Shown here: positions 17,821 through 26,228 of the stretch, piece after piece | Numbering within the stretch: position 1 is the stretch's first letter | Layout: each line of letters begins with the position of its first letter | NCBI GenBank assembly: GCA_025358455.1 | Contig: JANYJP010000125.1 | Span: 1 to 48,430 of the forward strand | Source: Bacteroidales bacterium | GTDB taxonomy: Bacteria; Bacteroidota; Bacteroidia; Bacteroidales; VadinHA17 | Length of the DNA: 48,430 nucleotides | Reading direction: 5' to 3' | Translations under genes and position numbers: made by a program | The notes under the pieces: generated by a model | The model's input: only the letters and a program-made list of their open reading frames with translations | The model's database searches: none | Told to the model about the DNA's origin: nothing

Positions 17821-19335
17821 ATGAAAAAATCAAAGCCGCGTTTAGCCTTCTGGCAGGTATGGAATATGAGTTTTGGCTTTCTGGGGATTCAATTTGGCTT
17901 TGCTCTCCAGAATGCAAATATCAGCCGGATTTTTGAAACTCTCGGGGCAAAGGTGGAAAATATTCCGATATTATGGATAGCTGCTCCCGTAACCGGACTT
18001 ATTATCCAACCGATTATTGGACATTTAAGTGATAATACATGGAACAGGCTTGGACGCAGACGTCCATATTTTCTTACAGGGGCAATCCTGGCATCGCTGG
18101 CATTAATCATAATGCCTAACTCTCCGGTACTCTGGATGGCAGCTGGAATGCTCTGGATTATGGATGCATCAATCAATATCTCGATGGAACCTTTCAGGGC
18201 ATTTGTTGGTGATATGTTGCCATCCGAACAGCGAACCACTGGTTTTGCGACGCAGAGTTTTTTTATTGGAACCGGTGCCGTAATAGCTTCTGTGTTACCT
18301 TATGTCCTCACCAACTGGTTTCATGTACAGAATACTGCGCCTGCAGGGCAGATTCCTTTATCAGTTAAACTGTCATTTTATATTGGGGGAGCAGTGTTCA
18401 TCTCAGCTATAATCTGGACTGTTTTAAAGACGAAAGAATATTCACCCGAGGAGTTGAGTCAGTTTTCAGAAGTGGAAAAGCATGTAGAAGAGGAAGATTT
18501 GGATTCTGTTAAGAAACTTGGAAGCGGAGCATTCCTCATGAGAGGTCTCTACTGGGTAATCGCGGGCCTGGGTTTAAGCTTCATTATTTATTATTATTCT
18601 CTTGAAAAACAATTATATATTCTGTCTTTTGGAGTAGGCGTCTTCGGATTAATTCAGATACTCACCGGATCGCTGATATCCGGAGGAAAAACAAAAGGCG
18701 GGTTGGTTATTGTGCTCAGGGATCTTTTTATGATGCCAAAAACAATGGGTCAGCTGGCTATTGTACAGTTCTTTTCATGGTTCGCGTTGTTTTCAATGTG
18801 GATATATACAACATCAGCAGTTACGAGCCAAATATACGGAACCAGGGATCCGGCAAGTGAACTTTATAATCAGGGAGCAAACTGGGTGGGTATACTGTTT
18901 GGGGTATATAATGGATTTGCTGCTCTGGTTGCTTTCCTTCTTCCCCGTTTGGCAAAGATTACCAACAGACGTATTACCCATGCAATATGTCTTGTTGCAG
19001 GGGGGCTGGGACTTATATCAATTATCCTGTTCCATAGCCCCGAAATGCTGATAATATCAATGCTTGGAGTTGGTCTTGCATGGGCCAGTATTCTTGCAAT
19101 GCCATATGCAATTCTTACAGGATCACTGCCGGCCCGGAAGATGGGTACATATATGGGGATTTTTAATTTTTTTATTGTAATACCTCAGATACTGGCAGCA
19201 AGTATCCTTGGTTTTCTCATAAAAGATCTTTTCAAAGGAGAAAGTATTTATGCCCTGGTAATCGGAGGAATTTCAATGTTTATTGCCGCCGTACTAATAC
19301 TTTTTGTTAATGATGTTGATGAGGTTAAATTATAA
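17821..19335 (+). CDS. MFS sugar transporter (SLC45/sucrose-maltose type)
   Basis: 504 residues with twelve hydrophobic segments and a central cytoplasmic loop (about residues 205-235, acidic, EEEDLDSVKK). The loop after helix 2 carries HLSDNTWNRLGRRRPYF, the RxGRR signature of the plant sucrose/SLC45 branch of the major facilitator superfamily. It would import maltose or a short glucan across the inner membrane, probably with protons. This substrate is inferred from the next genes: PgmB starts 8 bases later, then a GH65 phosphorylase and two amylases. There is no ABC or PTS component. The family call is firm; the exact sugar is not. Confidence 0.85.
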   Translation: MKKSKPRLAFWQVWNMSFGFLGIQFGFALQNANISRIFETLGAKVENIPILWIAAPVTGLIIQPIIGHLSDNTWNRLGRRRPYFLTGAILASLALIIMPNSPVLWMAAGMLWIMDASINISMEPFRAFVGDMLPSEQRTTGFATQSFFIGTGAVIASVLPYVLTNWFHVQNTAPAGQIPLSVKLSFYIGGAVFISAIIWTVLKTKEYSPEELSQFSEVEKHVEEEDLDSVKKLGSGAFLMRGLYWVIAGLGLSFIIYYYSLEKQLYILSFGVGVFGLIQILTGSLISGGKTKGGLVIVLRDLFMMPKTMGQLAIVQFFSWFALFSMWIYTTSAVTSQIYGTRDPASELYNQGANWVGILFGVYNGFAALVAFLLPRLAKITNRRITHAICLVAGGLGLISIILFHSPEMLIISMLGVGLAWASILAMPYAILTGSLPARKMGTYMGIFNFFIVIPQILAASILGFLIKDLFKGESIYALVIGGISMFIAAVLILFVNDVDEVKL

Positions 19336-19343
19336 ACTCACTT

Positions 19344-20009
19344 ATGCATACCAAAGCTTGTATTTTTGACCTTGATGGTGTTATTGTAGATACAGCCAAA
19401 TACCATTTTATGGCCTGGAAGAAACTTACCAGCCAACTTGGAATAAACTTCACTGAAGAAGATAATGAACGGCTGAAAGGTGTAAGCCGTATGGATTCGT
19501 TAGAGATAATACTTAAGATCGGAAACAAAAAACTGAACAATGATCTTAAACTCGAGTATGCGACCATTAAGAACAACTGGTATAATGATTATATAAAAAA
19601 GATGACTTCGGATGAGATCCTTCCGGGGTGTAAGGAATTTATTACTGAGCTTAGGGACTATGGAATAAAAGTGGCTATTGGCTCTGCAAGTAAAAATACT
19701 CCTTTGATACTTGAGAGGGTTGGAATTAAAGATTTATTTGATGCTGTTTCTGACGGGAATTTGGTAAGCAAAGCAAAGCCTGATCCGGAAGTCTTTATCA
19801 AGGCTGCTTCAATGCTTCATGTGGATCCCGGGTATTGTGTTGTTTTCGAAGATGCAATTGCAGGGGTACAGGCTGCGCTTAATGCAGGTATGAAATGTAT
19901 TGGAGTGGGTTCACCCGATGTTCTTACCAGGGCCAATTATGTTATTCCGGGAATAAAGAATATGAATCTTGAAAAATTAAAAAGTCTGGAGAAAGATTTT
20001 CAGAAATGA
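19344..20009 (+). CDS. pgmB: Beta-phosphoglucomutase
   Basis: 221 residues, HAD superfamily subclass with a helical cap. It converts beta-D-glucose 1-phosphate to glucose 6-phosphate through a glucose 1,6-bisphosphate intermediate. The motif FDLDGV gives the nucleophile D9 and the acid/base D11. The cap holds the substrate loop RLKGVSRMDSLE. Motif II is IGSASKN and the motif III Lys is in SKAKPDPEVF. The acidic motif IV is VFEDAIAGVQAA. The stop overlaps the start of the GH65 gene (ATGA), so the two are translationally coupled. This is the expected partner of an inverting disaccharide phosphorylase, which supports the call over a generic phosphatase. Confidence 0.93.
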   Translation: MHTKACIFDLDGVIVDTAKYHFMAWKKLTSQLGINFTEEDNERLKGVSRMDSLEIILKIGNKKLNNDLKLEYATIKNNWYNDYIKKMTSDEILPGCKEFITELRDYGIKVAIGSASKNTPLILERVGIKDLFDAVSDGNLVSKAKPDPEVFIKAASMLHVDPGYCVVFEDAIAGVQAALNAGMKCIGVGSPDVLTRANYVIPGIKNMNLEKLKSLEKDFQK

Positions 20010-22318
20010 ACAGCTATTACAAAGAGGACGAATGGATGATTATCGAAGATGGATTTCTTCCTGAGATGAACAAGGCCTCAGAAAGCATCTTTTCTATCGC
20101 AAATGGTTACATGGGACAAAGGGCTAACTTTGAGGAGCATTACTCAGGCGACAGCCATCAGGGGACCTATATAGCCGGAGTTTATTACCCTGATAAAACG
20201 CGTGTCGGCTGGTGGAAAAACGGCTACCCCGAATATTTTGCAAAAGTTCTCAATGCCCCGAACTGGATAGGAATTGATATAGTAATTGATGGTAAGCCCT
20301 TGGATCTGGCAACAGCCAAAATAAAATCATTCCGTCGTACACTTAATATGAAACAGGGCTACCTTGAAAGAAGTTTCATGGTTTTAGTATCAGGGAATAA
20401 AACTCTTGAAGTGAATGCACGGAGGTTTCTGAGTATGTCAGAACCTGATCTTGGTCTTATTAAATACGATATCAAATCAATAGATTTCAAAGGCGAATTC
20501 GGATATTCTGTTTTTCTTGATTCTGATGTAAGAAACCAGGACACAAACTACGGCAAAAAGTTCTGGAAGGAGGTCAAAAGGGAAGTGACTGCAGGTAGCG
20601 GAATTCTTGTTTCCAGAACCATGAAAACTGATTTTCATGTTTCAACCGGTATGTGCTATGATATATTTAAAAACGGGAAAGAGATCAGGGTAAATCCTGA
20701 AATCACAGGTCGTGAAAAATATGTTGCTAACTCATTCACTGTTAAAGTAAATCCCGGAGAAGAATGGTCGCTGATTAAATATGTTTCAGTTCAGTCTTCT
20801 CTGAATAATCACAGGGAGGAGTTAACTGAAGTTACGAATGTTCGTCTTAAAGAAGCAAAAGCAAAAGGATATAAGAAACTGTTTCTCGATCATACTAAAG
20901 AGTGGGATAAGATATGGGCCTGTTCAGATATTGTAATCGAGGGTAATCTTTCAGATCAGCAGGCTATAAGGTATAATATATTTCAACTTAATCAGACATA
21001 TACAGGTAAGGATGAACGGCTTAACATCGGGCCTAAAGGATTTACGGGTGAAAAATATGGAGGAAGCACATATTGGGATACTGAAGCGTTTGCACTTACG
21101 TTTTTCTTAAAGACGGCAGATCAGAAAGTTGGGAGAAATCTTTTACTCTACAGGTACAAGCACCTTGAAAAAAGCATTGCCAATGCAGAAAAACTTGGCT
21201 TTAAAAACGGAGCTGCTCTTTATCCTATGGTGACTATGAATGGAGAGGAGTGTCATAATGAGTGGGAAATCACTTTTGAAGAAATACACCGTAACGGAGC
21301 AATTGCATATGCAATCTATAATTATATCAGGCACACCGGCGATAAGGATTATATGTCAGATTATGGGCTTGAGGTTCTTATTGGTATATCGCGTTTCTGG
21401 AGCCAGAGAGCAACATTTTCAGAAAACCTTAAAAAATATGTGATACTGGGTGTTACAGGTCCTAATGAATATGAGAATAATGTCAATAATAACTGGTATA
21501 CCAATACATTAGCTGTCTGGACATTATCATTTACTCTTGAAAATATACAGAATCTGGAAAAGGGAAATGACCAAAAGTTAAAAGACCTTTTCAAAATAAC
21601 AAATTTTAATTACTCTGTTGAAACTAAAAGATGGAAAGAGCTTATTAAAGATCTTTACATGCCTGAGGATAAGCAGCGCAAAGTATACCTGCAGCAGGAT
21701 GGGTTTCTTGATAAGGAATTAATGCCTGCCGTAAATATTCCACCCGCTGAGAGGCCTATTAATCAGCACTGGTCATGGGACAGAATACTACGATCATGTT
21801 TTATAAAGCAGGCTGATGTACTTCAGGGATTGTATTTTTTTGAAGATAAGTTCGATACTGATACAATAAGGCGAAATTTTGATTTCTACGAGCCAATGTG
21901 CGTACATGAATCTTCATTATCAGCCTGTATACATTCAATACTGGCCTCCAGGATTGACAAAATTGATAAAGCGTATGAATTATATCAGCGTGCAGCCAGA
22001 TTGGACCTCGATGATTATAACAATGAAGTCTCTGATGGATTGCACATTACAAGTATGGCAGGTACGTGGCTTGCTATTGTTGAAGGATTTGGCCGAATGA
22101 GGATTGAAGAGGGATCAATCAAATTGGATCCGATTATTCCTGCCAAATGGAAATCATACTCATTTCATGCCAGGTTCAGGGGAGTTTTGTTTGAAGTAAA
22201 AGTTACAAAAGATGAAATAGTAATCAGTAACCTTTCAGACAAATCTTTACAATTGATAATATCCGGCAAAAGTAATTTGATAAAAGGGACCGGTGAGTTT
22301 AAAATGAAAACTATTTGA
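20006..22318 (+). CDS. GH65 family disaccharide phosphorylase, probably maltose phosphorylase
   Basis: 770 residues, typical of GH65. Domain order fits the family: N-terminal beta-sandwich (about 1-270), linker helices, (alpha/alpha)6 barrel (about 320-690) and a C-terminal beta-sheet. The general acid is E488 in TGPNEYENNVNNNWYTN. The phosphate-site region follows in the barrel (HITSMAGTW near residue 680). The enzyme would split maltose with phosphate into glucose and beta-glucose 1-phosphate. Trehalose or kojibiose phosphorylases share the fold, so maltose rests on the neighbouring amylases and PgmB. There is no signal peptide, so it is cytoplasmic. The start overlaps pgmB by 4 bases. Confidence 0.88.
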   Translation: MNSYYKEDEWMIIEDGFLPEMNKASESIFSIANGYMGQRANFEEHYSGDSHQGTYIAGVYYPDKTRVGWWKNGYPEYFAKVLNAPNWIGIDIVIDGKPLDLATAKIKSFRRTLNMKQGYLERSFMVLVSGNKTLEVNARRFLSMSEPDLGLIKYDIKSIDFKGEFGYSVFLDSDVRNQDTNYGKKFWKEVKREVTAGSGILVSRTMKTDFHVSTGMCYDIFKNGKEIRVNPEITGREKYVANSFTVKVNPGEEWSLIKYVSVQSSLNNHREELTEVTNVRLKEAKAKGYKKLFLDHTKEWDKIWACSDIVIEGNLSDQQAIRYNIFQLNQTYTGKDERLNIGPKGFTGEKYGGSTYWDTEAFALTFFLKTADQKVGRNLLLYRYKHLEKSIANAEKLGFKNGAALYPMVTMNGEECHNEWEITFEEIHRNGAIAYAIYNYIRHTGDKDYMSDYGLEVLIGISRFWSQRATFSENLKKYVILGVTGPNEYENNVNNNWYTNTLAVWTLSFTLENIQNLEKGNDQKLKDLFKITNFNYSVETKRWKELIKDLYMPEDKQRKVYLQQDGFLDKELMPAVNIPPAERPINQHWSWDRILRSCFIKQADVLQGLYFFEDKFDTDTIRRNFDFYEPMCVHESSLSACIHSILASRIDKIDKAYELYQRAARLDLDDYNNEVSDGLHITSMAGTWLAIVEGFGRMRIEEGSIKLDPIIPAKWKSYSFHARFRGVLFEVKVTKDEIVISNLSDKSLQLIISGKSNLIKGTGEFKMKTI

Positions 22319-22366
22319 GAAAAGCTCTTAATAAATTAACACGAATCAGGAAATCATAACCTAATA

Positions 22367-23755
22367 ATGGAAATTATGGAAAGACTACCTCTAATTTTAC
22401 TAACACTCTTACTGGCAATAATTTTGGCGGTACTTGGCTGTTCAGGCCAGGGAAAAAAGGAGGCTCCGAAACCTTTTGTTTCAGAAGTGGTTCACCCCGA
22501 ATGGTCAAAGAATGCCGTAGTATATGAGGTAAATATCCGGCAATTCACTCCCGAGGGTACATTCAACGCGTTAGCAAAACATCTTCCGAGACTTAAGGAC
22601 CTGGGTGTTGACATCTTATGGCTGATGCCGATAAACCCTATCGGGATAAAAAACAGGAAGGAACCTCTGGGAAGCTATTATTCAGTTAAGGATTATAGAA
22701 ATGTAAATCCTGAATTCGGTAATCTGGATGATTTTAAAGATCTTGTAGCAAAGGCACATGAAATGGGTTTTCATGTTATTATGGACTGGGTTCCTAATCA
22801 TTCCTCATGGGACAATCAGCTTACTGTTGAACATCCCGAATGGTATATGAAAGATTCTACAGGTAGTTTTGGTCCTCCAAAAGGCTTTGACTGGACCGAT
22901 GTGATACAATTTGACTGGTCAAAAAAAGAATTGCAGGATTATATGCTTAATTCGCTTAAATTCTGGGTAGATCTGGGTGTTGATGGATTCAGAGTAGATT
23001 ATCCGGAGAAGACTCCTGTTGACTTCTGGGTAAAGGTAAGAGAGGAGCTGAACAAGACCAGACCAGTTTTCATGTTAGCTGAAAATGAGGGACTGCATGA
23101 ATTTCTGAAAAATGGTTTCGATATGAGTTATGCATGGGAATTGCATCATCTTATGAATAATATCGCGCAGGGAAAAGACAGCGTGAAGAGTCTGAATAAA
23201 TATTACTTAAAAGAAACATTGGTATTCCCGCAAAATGTTTACAGGATGGTATTTATTGATAATCATGATGAAAACTCATGGAATGGAACAATCAACTCCA
23301 GGATGGGGGCGGCTCAGATGCCATTTGCAGTATTTACATTTACAACTCAGGGTGTTCCACTGCTTTACAACGGACAGGAGGTATGTCTGGCTAAAAGCCT
23401 CAGATTCTTTGAAAGGGATACTATATCATGGGATACCTGCAGGTTAACCGGATTCTATAAAGATCTTATAAGACTGAAAAAATCAAATTTTGCACTTTCT
23501 AATGGAGAATTCGGTGCGAAAATGGAAATGATTAAGACAAGCAAGGATAATAAAGTATTCTGCTTTTCACGCGTAAAAGGAGGAAACAATGTTTTGGTTT
23601 TCCTTAATCTCAGCAAAAAGGCTGTATCTATAAAACCTTCACTTACTGAATTTAAAGGTGAGTATACCGACTATTTTGCAAACCAGAAAACGACTGTTCC
23701 GCTTGCCGACTCTCTCAGACTTGAACCGTGGGGATACAAAGTATTTGTAAGATAA
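22367..23755 (+). CDS. GH13 alpha-amylase family lipoprotein
   Basis: 462 residues. The N-terminus is a lipoprotein signal with lipobox VLGC, so C25 would be lipidated. The barrel carries all four GH13 regions: I DWVPNHS, II GFRVDYPE with nucleophile D211, III LAENE with acid/base E239, and IV FIDNHDEN with D301. A short C-terminal beta-domain follows from about residue 380. It would hydrolyse alpha-1,4-glucans at the cell surface or in the periplasm. An alternative ATG three codons later changes only the signal n-region. It lies 48 bases after the phosphorylase and before a second GH13 gene that is clearly different in sequence. Specificity is not readable. Confidence 0.88.
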   Translation: MEIMERLPLILLTLLLAIILAVLGCSGQGKKEAPKPFVSEVVHPEWSKNAVVYEVNIRQFTPEGTFNALAKHLPRLKDLGVDILWLMPINPIGIKNRKEPLGSYYSVKDYRNVNPEFGNLDDFKDLVAKAHEMGFHVIMDWVPNHSSWDNQLTVEHPEWYMKDSTGSFGPPKGFDWTDVIQFDWSKKELQDYMLNSLKFWVDLGVDGFRVDYPEKTPVDFWVKVREELNKTRPVFMLAENEGLHEFLKNGFDMSYAWELHHLMNNIAQGKDSVKSLNKYYLKETLVFPQNVYRMVFIDNHDENSWNGTINSRMGAAQMPFAVFTFTTQGVPLLYNGQEVCLAKSLRFFERDTISWDTCRLTGFYKDLIRLKKSNFALSNGEFGAKMEMIKTSKDNKVFCFSRVKGGNNVLVFLNLSKKAVSIKPSLTEFKGEYTDYFANQKTTVPLADSLRLEPWGYKVFVR

Positions 23756-23773
23756 AAGACAAAAGTGAATTTA

Positions 23774-25687
23774 ATGCGTTCAATTAATCGCATATTCTTA
23801 CTAACGAATGTAATTGGATTTCTCTTTGTTGGATGCGGACAGATGCAAAACAAAAATACTATTAAAGCTGACGAATCTCTGTCTTCTGTGCCCAAGTGGG
23901 CAAAAGAAGCAATCTGGTATCAGATATTTGTGGAGCGGTTCAGAAATGGTGATCCAAACAATGACCCTGCACCCGTTGATATGGCCGGAGGTTATCCGGG
24001 ATCGCTTCCAAAGGGATGGAAAATAACACCCTGGGGTCACGACTGGTACGATCATGAACCATGGCTCGACAGTGTTAAAGCTAAAGGATTCTATTCTAAA
24101 ATTCAAACCCGGCGTTATGGCGGAGATCTCCAGGGAGTCCTTGACAAGATTGATTATTTGCAGGAACTTGGAATTACAGCGATCTATTTTAATCCGCTTA
24201 ATGATTCGCCATCACTTCATAAATACGATGCAAGGAATTATACTCATATTGACAGGAACTTTGGACCGGATCCGAAGGGAGATGCTTTAATTATGAGTCT
24301 TGAAACACACGATGATCCGGCCACATGGAAATGGACTGAAGCAGATAAGATGTTTCTGAAAGTTATCGCTGAATGTCATAAGAGAGGTATTCATGTTATA
24401 CTGGATTTTTCATGGAATCACACGGGAAAAGATTTCTGGGCATTGAATGATGTAAGAAAGAATGGGACGAGCTCGAAATTTGCGGACTGGTATAATATTA
24501 TTCAATCCGACGATCCGAAAACTCCTGCTGATGAATTTAAATACGAAGGATGGGGTGGAAATAATCCTTATATGCCTGTATTTAGAAAGGATATTATACC
24601 TCCGACTAATAAAATAATGCCATTCGAAGGTAATCTTCATTCCGAATCATTAAAGAACCATATTTTTGATGTTACAAAGAGATGGCTCGATCCGGATAAT
24701 GACGGTAACCCGGATGATGGAGTAGACGGTTTCAGACTTGATGTTGCAGGTGAAATTCCTATGGGGTTCTGGCGTGAGTACAGGAAAGTAGTCAGATCTG
24801 TAAATCCTGAAGCTTACCTGGTTGGTGAAATATGGTGGCTTGAGTGGCCTGATAAAACACTTAATCCGAAAACTTATCTTACAGGCGATCAGTTTGATGC
24901 TGTAATGAATTACAGATGGTTCAGGGTAGCCAGAGGCTTCTTTGGACAGGCTGAACCAGTACTAAACCCGACTGAATTTGTAAGTGAGATTGAAAGGATT
25001 GATAACGGAATTGATACTTCTAATCTGCAGGCGATGATGAATGTTGCAGCTACACATGATTCCCCGAGGCTTTCAACATCGCTTTTCAATAAAACGATGG
25101 ATAAGTATAATGCCAAACCATCGGATAATCCTGATTATAAGATTAATAAACCCGATGAATTAACAAGAAAAGAACAGATACTGCTTCTGATTCATCAGTA
25201 TACATTTATGGGCGCTCCTCATATCTGGAATGGAGATGAATCAGGTATGTGGGGAGCAGACGACCCTGACTGCCGTAAACCGGTTGTGTGGGAAGATATT
25301 ATTTATGAAAATGAAACTGCAAATTTTGACCCTGCCAGGAAACGTCCTGTTGATGTGGTTAAGGTCGATACTGTTTTAAGGTCGTTCTATAAGAAACTGA
25401 TTAATATGAGGAAGGAAAATCCCGTTTTAGTTTATGGTGATCTTACTTTTACTGTTGCCGATAATGAAAAAATGATACTTGCCTACAGCAGGAGAAAAGG
25501 GGACGAAGAAATTGCGGTAGTTTTCAACAGATCAGGTAAAATACAGTCAATCAATGTGCCGGTACTAAGTAAGGGTACATATACTGATATTCTGGCGCCG
25601 GAAGGTAATTCAATTAAAGCTACCGGGAGGGGTTTAGCTATCACTCTTGAACCACTTTCAGCAGCTGTTTTTAAAAAAAGACATTAA
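23774..25687 (+). CDS. GH13 lipoprotein, neopullulanase/cyclomaltodextrinase-like
   Basis: About 637 residues. The signal MRSINRIFLLTNVIGF ends in a lipobox FVGC. The barrel is of the neopullulanase-like type: the N-terminal YQIFVERFRNGDPNNDP calcium-type loop, then GGDLQGVLDKIDYLQELGI, region I DFSWNHTG, region II GFRLDVAGEIP with nucleophile D323, region III GEIWW with acid E352, and region IV THDS with D429. A loop around residues 230-290 is inserted, and a C-terminal beta-domain starts near 545. It would debranch or shorten maltodextrins outside the cytoplasm. I chose the ATG at 23774 because it gives a standard basic n-region; a GTG at 23765 would add three residues. Confidence 0.87.
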   Translation: MRSINRIFLLTNVIGFLFVGCGQMQNKNTIKADESLSSVPKWAKEAIWYQIFVERFRNGDPNNDPAPVDMAGGYPGSLPKGWKITPWGHDWYDHEPWLDSVKAKGFYSKIQTRRYGGDLQGVLDKIDYLQELGITAIYFNPLNDSPSLHKYDARNYTHIDRNFGPDPKGDALIMSLETHDDPATWKWTEADKMFLKVIAECHKRGIHVILDFSWNHTGKDFWALNDVRKNGTSSKFADWYNIIQSDDPKTPADEFKYEGWGGNNPYMPVFRKDIIPPTNKIMPFEGNLHSESLKNHIFDVTKRWLDPDNDGNPDDGVDGFRLDVAGEIPMGFWREYRKVVRSVNPEAYLVGEIWWLEWPDKTLNPKTYLTGDQFDAVMNYRWFRVARGFFGQAEPVLNPTEFVSEIERIDNGIDTSNLQAMMNVAATHDSPRLSTSLFNKTMDKYNAKPSDNPDYKINKPDELTRKEQILLLIHQYTFMGAPHIWNGDESGMWGADDPDCRKPVVWEDIIYENETANFDPARKRPVDVVKVDTVLRSFYKKLINMRKENPVLVYGDLTFTVADNEKMILAYSRRKGDEEIAVVFNRSGKIQSINVPVLSKGTYTDILAPEGNSIKATGRGLAITLEPLSAAVFKKRH

Positions 25688-25692
25688 TCATC

Positions 25693-25721
25693 TTGAAAAA
25701 CTAAAAAAATCTCTATTTTTG
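25693..25721 (+). promoter_or_regulatory. Probable promoter of gcvH
   Basis: TTG (25693-25695), 18-base spacer, then TATTTTTG (25714-25721). This separates gcvH from the amylase genes. The start codon is 57 bases downstream. Confidence 0.5.
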
Positions 25722-25777
25722 GCTGACTATCAACAGGCAAAAAGTTAATTGAATTATAATCTAAAACCTTATCAGAT

Positions 25778-26152
25778 ATGAACGTTCCCGGAAATTTATT
25801 ATACACCAAGGACCATGAATGGCTTCGCGTTGAAGGAAATACAGGTTATGTCGGCGTTACTGATTTTGCACAGGGAGAATTAGGTGACATAGTATTTATT
25901 GAAATTGAAACCCTTGGAGAAACTCTTGCAAAAGAAGAGGTTTTCGGTACTATTGAGGCTGTAAAAACGGTTTCAGACATGTTTATGCCGGTTACCGGGG
26001 AGATCCTTGAGGTTAATCCGGCTCTTGAAGAGTCACCTGACGTTGTAAATAAGGATCCTTATGGAAAGGGATGGATGGTTAAGATAAAAATAAATAATCC
26101 TTCAGAGATTAATGACCTGCTTACAGCAGAGAAATATTCCGCGATGCTATAG
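25778..26152 (+). CDS. gcvH: Glycine cleavage system H protein
   Basis: 124 residues, the usual size. It carries the lipoyl arm that shuttles the aminomethyl group between the P, T and L proteins. The lipoylated lysine is in FGTIEAVKTVSDMFMP, inside the conserved lipoyl hairpin, and the N-terminal YTKDHEWLRVEGN and C-terminal YGKGWMVKIKI blocks are intact. It has its own promoter and is closed by a strong bidirectional terminator. The P, T and L genes are not in the window, so it could also serve lipoate relay alone. Confidence 0.95.
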   Translation: MNVPGNLLYTKDHEWLRVEGNTGYVGVTDFAQGELGDIVFIEIETLGETLAKEEVFGTIEAVKTVSDMFMPVTGEILEVNPALEESPDVVNKDPYGKGWMVKIKINNPSEINDLLTAEKYSAML

Positions 26153-26186
26153 TCCGAATCTTCAGAGATATTTAGAAAGATATTTT

Positions 26187-26228
26187 TATCCGCAATTCAG
26201 GATCTTACCTGATTGCGGATATTTTTTA
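26187..26228. terminator. Bidirectional terminator between gcvH and infB
   Basis: TATCCGCAAT-T-CAGG, loop ATCTTA, CCTGATTGCGGATA, then TTTTTT. The 14-bp stem has a single bulged base. T-tracts on both sides let it end gcvH on the plus strand and infB on the minus strand. The infB stop codon (26226-26228) overlaps its edge. Confidence 0.8.
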
